64,000 bases of DNA from Prinia subflava (lineage: Eukaryota; Chordata; Aves; Passeriformes; Cisticolidae). The stretch's first letter is position 1; each line of letters opens with the position of its first letter. Under the pieces are notes generated by a model. The model made no database searches, was not told the origin of the DNA, and saw nothing but the letters and a program-made list of their open reading frames with translations. The position numbers were made by a program, and so were the translations under genes. Below, piece after piece: positions 59,201 to 64,000 of this stretch. The stretch is from positions 89,574,140 to 89,638,139 of the forward strand of contig NC_086247.1 in NCBI RefSeq assembly GCF_021018805.1, in the 5' to 3' direction.

Positions 59201-62200
59201 GGGTCCTTCATGCTCAGAAGCCACCTTCATTGCCAACCAGATGTCTTACAGTCCAACAAGCATGTCTGCACACCACTGCACCTGACTCAATAAATCCTGC
59301 TTGTTTTGAAAGCCACATTCAATCCCTGAGCCATACAGGAAGTTGTCCTTCAGAACAGGTCAATCAAAAGTTGTAAAACTCCTAAAATGTCAGTTTTTTT
59401 CTAAACTAACCTCTAAATTAGCCTCTTAGCTAGATTGTATGTATTGCATTTCCATCTTTCTTCTCCTCTTAAAGTGAACATTCTTTATTGCTCATGTTAT
59501 GAAGCATCCAGCAGAACATATACAGGTGAGAAACACAGCTGAATTAGCATTACAAAATGAACTTGAACGCTTACAGATTTCCAAGGCTGATGATTTTATT
59601 TTCCCTTTTGGTGGACAGCACTACCATTCTCTACACTCTAAGACTCTTTCTCTCAGTTGAGTGCCTTTGTATGCTGTCAAAATTACCTGTCTTTTTATTC
59701 TTTTTTTAGGTATTCCATTTTCCCCAGTTCTGCAGCAGCACCTTGGTTTGGTATTTATTCCATGTAGCAGAAGATACCTCTCACAGAAATGCAAAGGCAG
59801 CCTGACAGCAAGCTTCCCTTTGGGCATGTCGACATCATCCCTCTCTCTGAGCTCTAATTCAACTTTCAACACAATGCCTAAAACCACACAGCCTCTGAGC
59901 ACAAAGGATGAACACGAGAGTACACTTGTGTGTTCTGTTGCCCTGTAAGCAAATTGTCTTGTTAATGAGGAATCAGTCAAATAATGGGTTTGAACGTCTG
60001 CATTTAGATAAGCTAAGATAAAGTGCAAAAGTGCGATTTTTTTGGTGTAGCACAGACAGCAGCTTATCCCGTTCAAAGTTCAAGGCTATGAATGTCATTA
60101 ACTCATTCTTCAGTATGTCTCACATGAAAAGACAACATGCAGCTATTTCATGTGTCAGAACTACTCTTTTGAAAAGAAAGAGGAAGGTAGGATTTTTCAA
60201 CTTCACTGGTAGTCCAAACCACAGTGGCATTTTGCAATGTGCACATATATTTCATAAAACGTATCTCCTGCTTTCAGCTCTGTTTATGTTTACGTGGACT
60301 TTACTGGGCAGAAGAGAAGAATGTCACTGCTTTCATGTAATAGATAAGGAAAAGAAATTCTCTGGGTATGTCCATACATTTGTGGGGTGCACATTACTTT
60401 CTCTGCTCACCATGATAAGAAACCAGTGCATGCATGCCAAGAACTCCTGCAGATTAGATAATGTGCTGTGAATTACTTCTCTCCTCTACCTTGTTCATGC
60501 AGTCATACATGTCATGGATTGCATCTAAACTCTCTTCCAATAAGGAGCAACTGAACCGCCAACCACTTCATTTCTGAATGCTCCAAGCTGTTTAACCTCC
60601 TGTCTTGAGCTCTGCATTTCAGCAACTGGAAGTTGATGGAAAAGGCATCCATATTTTCATAGTTTTCCATTCCAAGATAAATAACTTGGATGAGAGAAGA
60701 GGGAACATAAATGAATCACAAACAATCTGTTCTTTCAACTGGTGGGGTTGGGAGGTTAAAAGATTTTTACAAATAAACATTTTTTAAAAAATAAAGTATT
60801 AGCTTATGTGTTTGACAGAAGGTTGTAATTATGCTCTGCTCTGTACCACATAAAATACTAAAATACGAAAATGTGAAGTTATCTATCCTTCCCTTGTAGA
60901 ACCAGTACATTCTCTCCCTATCATGATGTCTCATCTGGAACATTACTCAAACTCAAGCTAAAGTATTCCACCACTTGAAATAGCACATAAACAAAAATAA
61001 TGTGAAGAAGCTTATAACAAACACATTAAAAAACCTGCTTCTTGGCCTTCAAAAGTCTTGCTTTCTTTGCTTTGCCAAGGCAAAGAGCCCTTCAAACTTG
61101 CTTGAACCCAGCTTCTGCACTGGGACACAATCTAAAGGTAGACAGTATCCTCCACAAGGAGCTCTTTGTCATCCTTAACACATTTTCTGCAGCACTGGAT
61201 TCATGGCCTACGCTGTAGAGTCACAATCTGTTTAATACTGATTTTGAATTTCCCTCATTTTGACAGAAGGACAGTTTTTGATGTAGGCACATATGGCGAG
61301 TCAGCTTCAGGGCTGTTACATCCTGTAATGGTTGGTGACAACCTCCAAGACACTGGTGTGTCAGGCCAAAGGCAGCTGTTTGGAAGCAGTCCTGGCCACA
61401 TTCACTCTTCCACTGACTTCACATGCTCTACAGTTATGACATGGACAGCAGAAGGTGGTTTCATAAAATCTGGGCCTGTAGGGGACTTGGCATTTCATAG
61501 AAATATCCATATAATCACCAGATCTTTATTCCACAGTGACAGAACAGGGAAAAGATCTTATGTTAGCTGTTTAGGGTAATTTGTTTTAAATAGAATATGT
61601 AAAGCCTAACCATTCTCCCTATCTTTTAAAAAGTGGTTCATTTCTTCAGTGTAGTTGGCCTCAGAGATTCACCACTATATGTACTGTAATTTGAATGAGA
61701 AATATGCTGCTCTCAAGATTGCGCATAAGCAGAACTTTGATAAACTAATCTTTGTAAAACCTACTGTGCTGCTGTGTTTAACAGAGCCAGAAGCTAGCTA
61801 TTCATTCTTTTTTATGGTTGGTTTTGTTCTCTTTCAACAGGCTTTTTAGAGTACAGCATGCTGAAAAAATAGGAATGAGGCTCCCCAACAGATATCAGTT
61901 GTGTCTGTTTTCTTCCTCTCGCCGGGCACACAAACCACACAATCGTTACAGCTGTCAGCACAAAACACATCATGTTAAACCCCTCATTTCTTTAGCAGAA
62001 TATGAAGTCTCTTTCTCTCATATTACCATTCTGGGCCATCAGGTATGTGAGGTTTTTCAAGGCAACAGGTGTTTTTTGAAATAAAATACAACCTGCCCTT
62101 CAGCTCATTATGTGAAAGAGACAGCAGCTGCAAGTATAATGCTGAGGACACGTGGTCTGTGAGACATCCAAAAGAAAAATACTCCTTGTTCCACTTGTTA

Positions 62201-64000
62201 AGGTAAAGCACAGATGTTGCTTCAGTGATAAGCATGAGCATAAGGCAACCACAGTCTGCTCCACGTTATAAATCCAGAATCTAAGATTTCAGAATATTTA
62301 GTATGCTGCAATCAGAATCACCAGTTTCTTTATGTAAAGAAAGCTAATGCAATGTCTAAGCTCACAGCACTAACAAATACTCCATATCACAGCTTGCATT
62401 ACACTATCATCAACAATATGCTAGGGACTGTCCACTGACTTGGCTGACAAATTATTAATTATCTTTTATATGGATTCAGTTATGAGTATGAAATAGTAAC
62501 AAATGCATAAATTAAAACACTTATTGATTTAATGATTTAAACATTTACAGATAGTGTATGTTAAAAAGGGTTTAGCAATTTAGAATGTTAAATGCAATCT
62601 CCTTCCCTGTTTAGTATCGTTAGAAAGGCTATTTTTGTATCACTCAGATCTAAACTGTTGAGAAATCAACTGCAAAATAATGATGTCTAAAGAATGTAAA
62701 AATCAAGCTAGACTCAATCCTTTCCAGGAAGCAATTCTCTGTTCAGTTAGATTCATCCTTCTTCTTCCAACCCTCCCACCCCCATTTATTTTGTCTTCTC
62801 TAGTTTCTCTGAAGAACAAAGTACATATATTGTAGCTTATAGTCTAATTGTCGGAACTTTTTGAAATAATAAGGGAGTGCAGCATTTCCTTAGAAAAACA
62901 AAGATTGTCTAGAATTGCCTGGTCTCCTTACTCCCTCCTGTTTTCTAGGCTTAACTAGGTCAGAAACTCTGTCCTACAAACCAGAACATGTAACACCACA
63001 GAAAAAAACACAGATCATAGAATAATCCAGTCATCTTTCTCTGTAAGGAGACTGGTTGCTTTGGTTGTCCTGAAGAATAGTTATGTTGGCCTTGCAACAT
63101 GAATCTCACTAGCTTGTAGGACTGCATGTTTTTCTGGCTACAATGTTTGTTATGTGGAGCAGCAGCAGCAAATGGGAATGGTACACACAGAGGAAGGCCT
63201 GATGGCATGGATCTACTAAAAAAGTCAAAAGCTTCACACTCCTGCAGATCCAGCTCACACTGACCCCAGCTCTTTTGTGTGTGGGATGTTTTTTTTTGTT
63301 TCTTTCCCAAATCTACACTGCTAAACTGTTGGTAAGATGCGTCCATCCCTTGTCAATTCTATCACCACCCATTTTAGGGAAGATTGGCTTAAAAAAATAA
63401 AATGACACAAACAAGTTCAGGTTAAGATCATAAGGCTAGAAAGTGTCATCATGAAAATGATGCCACAGTACTTCCTTGCTATAATTCATGTTTTTAACAA
63501 AAGCTCATTTAAATGGCTGAATAAAGTTTGCTACATTTAGTTTGCTACATTGTTACAAATGAAAGAGATGTGAATAATAAAAACAAACAACCAGAATAAA
63601 ATCTCTATATTAATTGCAATAATCATACACAGGCCTAGAAAGCAACTACAGGGAGTTATCATTGCTTCGGCTCACCTATTGTTTGCTACTGATTTGCTGC
63701 ACATGTTCTTATTTGTCTTCTTGTCCTGCAAAGAGCTCAGCAGCCAACAAAAACTATTTAAATTGCTTGTGACTGAGAATACTTATATATTTTGCATTCT
63801 GTGGTGTTCAAATTTGATGCTGTAGAAGGCAAGCAATCTCTTCTTATGAATCCATACAATCTTGTGCCCTTCTCAAACCAACTGTACTCAGTATGTTATG
63901 CCAGGATATCACTACGACAAGAATTAATACCTTAGAGTTTATTCTGCTATTAAGATACTCCTCTGCTCAGAAATCAAGGCTGATCACATAGAATCCAAGA
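50259..64000. other. CAP2: Probable 5'-side CAP2 intron, right part; no gene recognised
   Basis: 13.7 kb of AT-rich sequence without a recognisable exon, RNA gene or transposon. The longest open frames (59621-60076 minus, 60031-60471 plus, 61166-61579 plus, 137-151 codons) look like chance frames. An 18-bp palindrome at 52229-52246 is noted separately. That this is intron and not intergenic is inferred from the missing CAP2 N-terminus. Confidence 0.45.

Noticed and set aside
59621..61579. Three open frames of 137-151 codons
   Set aside because: No recognisable domains, no splice context and mixed strands; expected by chance in this length of DNA.

Overview
This window is nuclear DNA from a vertebrate, most probably a bird. 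It is AT-rich, gene-poor and intron-dominated. It carries CR1 LINE 3' ends that finish in the avian-type tail (GATTCTATGA) and a class II-like endogenous retrovirus. I cannot name the species.

One gene is certain: CAP2 (adenylyl cyclase-associated protein 2), on the minus strand. Ten coding exons with consensus splice sites run from 42451 down to the stop codon at 6944. They total 1,212 bp, that is 403 codons plus the stop. All exon phases join cleanly and the product is collinear with CAP2 rather than CAP1. By comparison with the usual family length of about 477 residues, the first ~70-75 codons and the promoter are missing; I found no exon for them between 42452 and 64000, so they probably lie beyond the right edge. 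A probable 3' UTR covers about 5434-6943.

Layout from left to right: 1-5433 is downstream flank, with one degraded CR1 copy (3302-3645), a CpG-rich patch just before it, and three overlapping open frames at 4837-5396 of unknown meaning. 5434-42451 is CAP2 with its introns, two further CR1 insertions (25203-25672 and 37044-37500), AT microsatellites and a 1,350-bp pentanucleotide array (29016-30365). 42452-64000 appears to be a large 5'-side CAP2 intron. It holds a LINE relic (about 45090-45560) and a complete 4,479-bp LTR element (45774-50252) with LTRs that look identical and a 6-bp target duplication.

The most interesting signals are not new protein families. (1) The GGAGA/TTCGA/GGACA array abuts the 3' splice site of a CAP2 exon. 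Read in the gene's direction it is a 1.36-kb pyrimidine tract with no AG dinucleotide, and with no adenosine for about 195 nt upstream of the acceptor, so a normal branch point is impossible there. (2) A very young, non-autonomous ERV lies in the sense orientation inside CAP2, with a CpG-rich non-coding interior and a 140-bp tandem duplication of an exon-like module. I see no bacterial-type system, RNA gene or CRISPR array.
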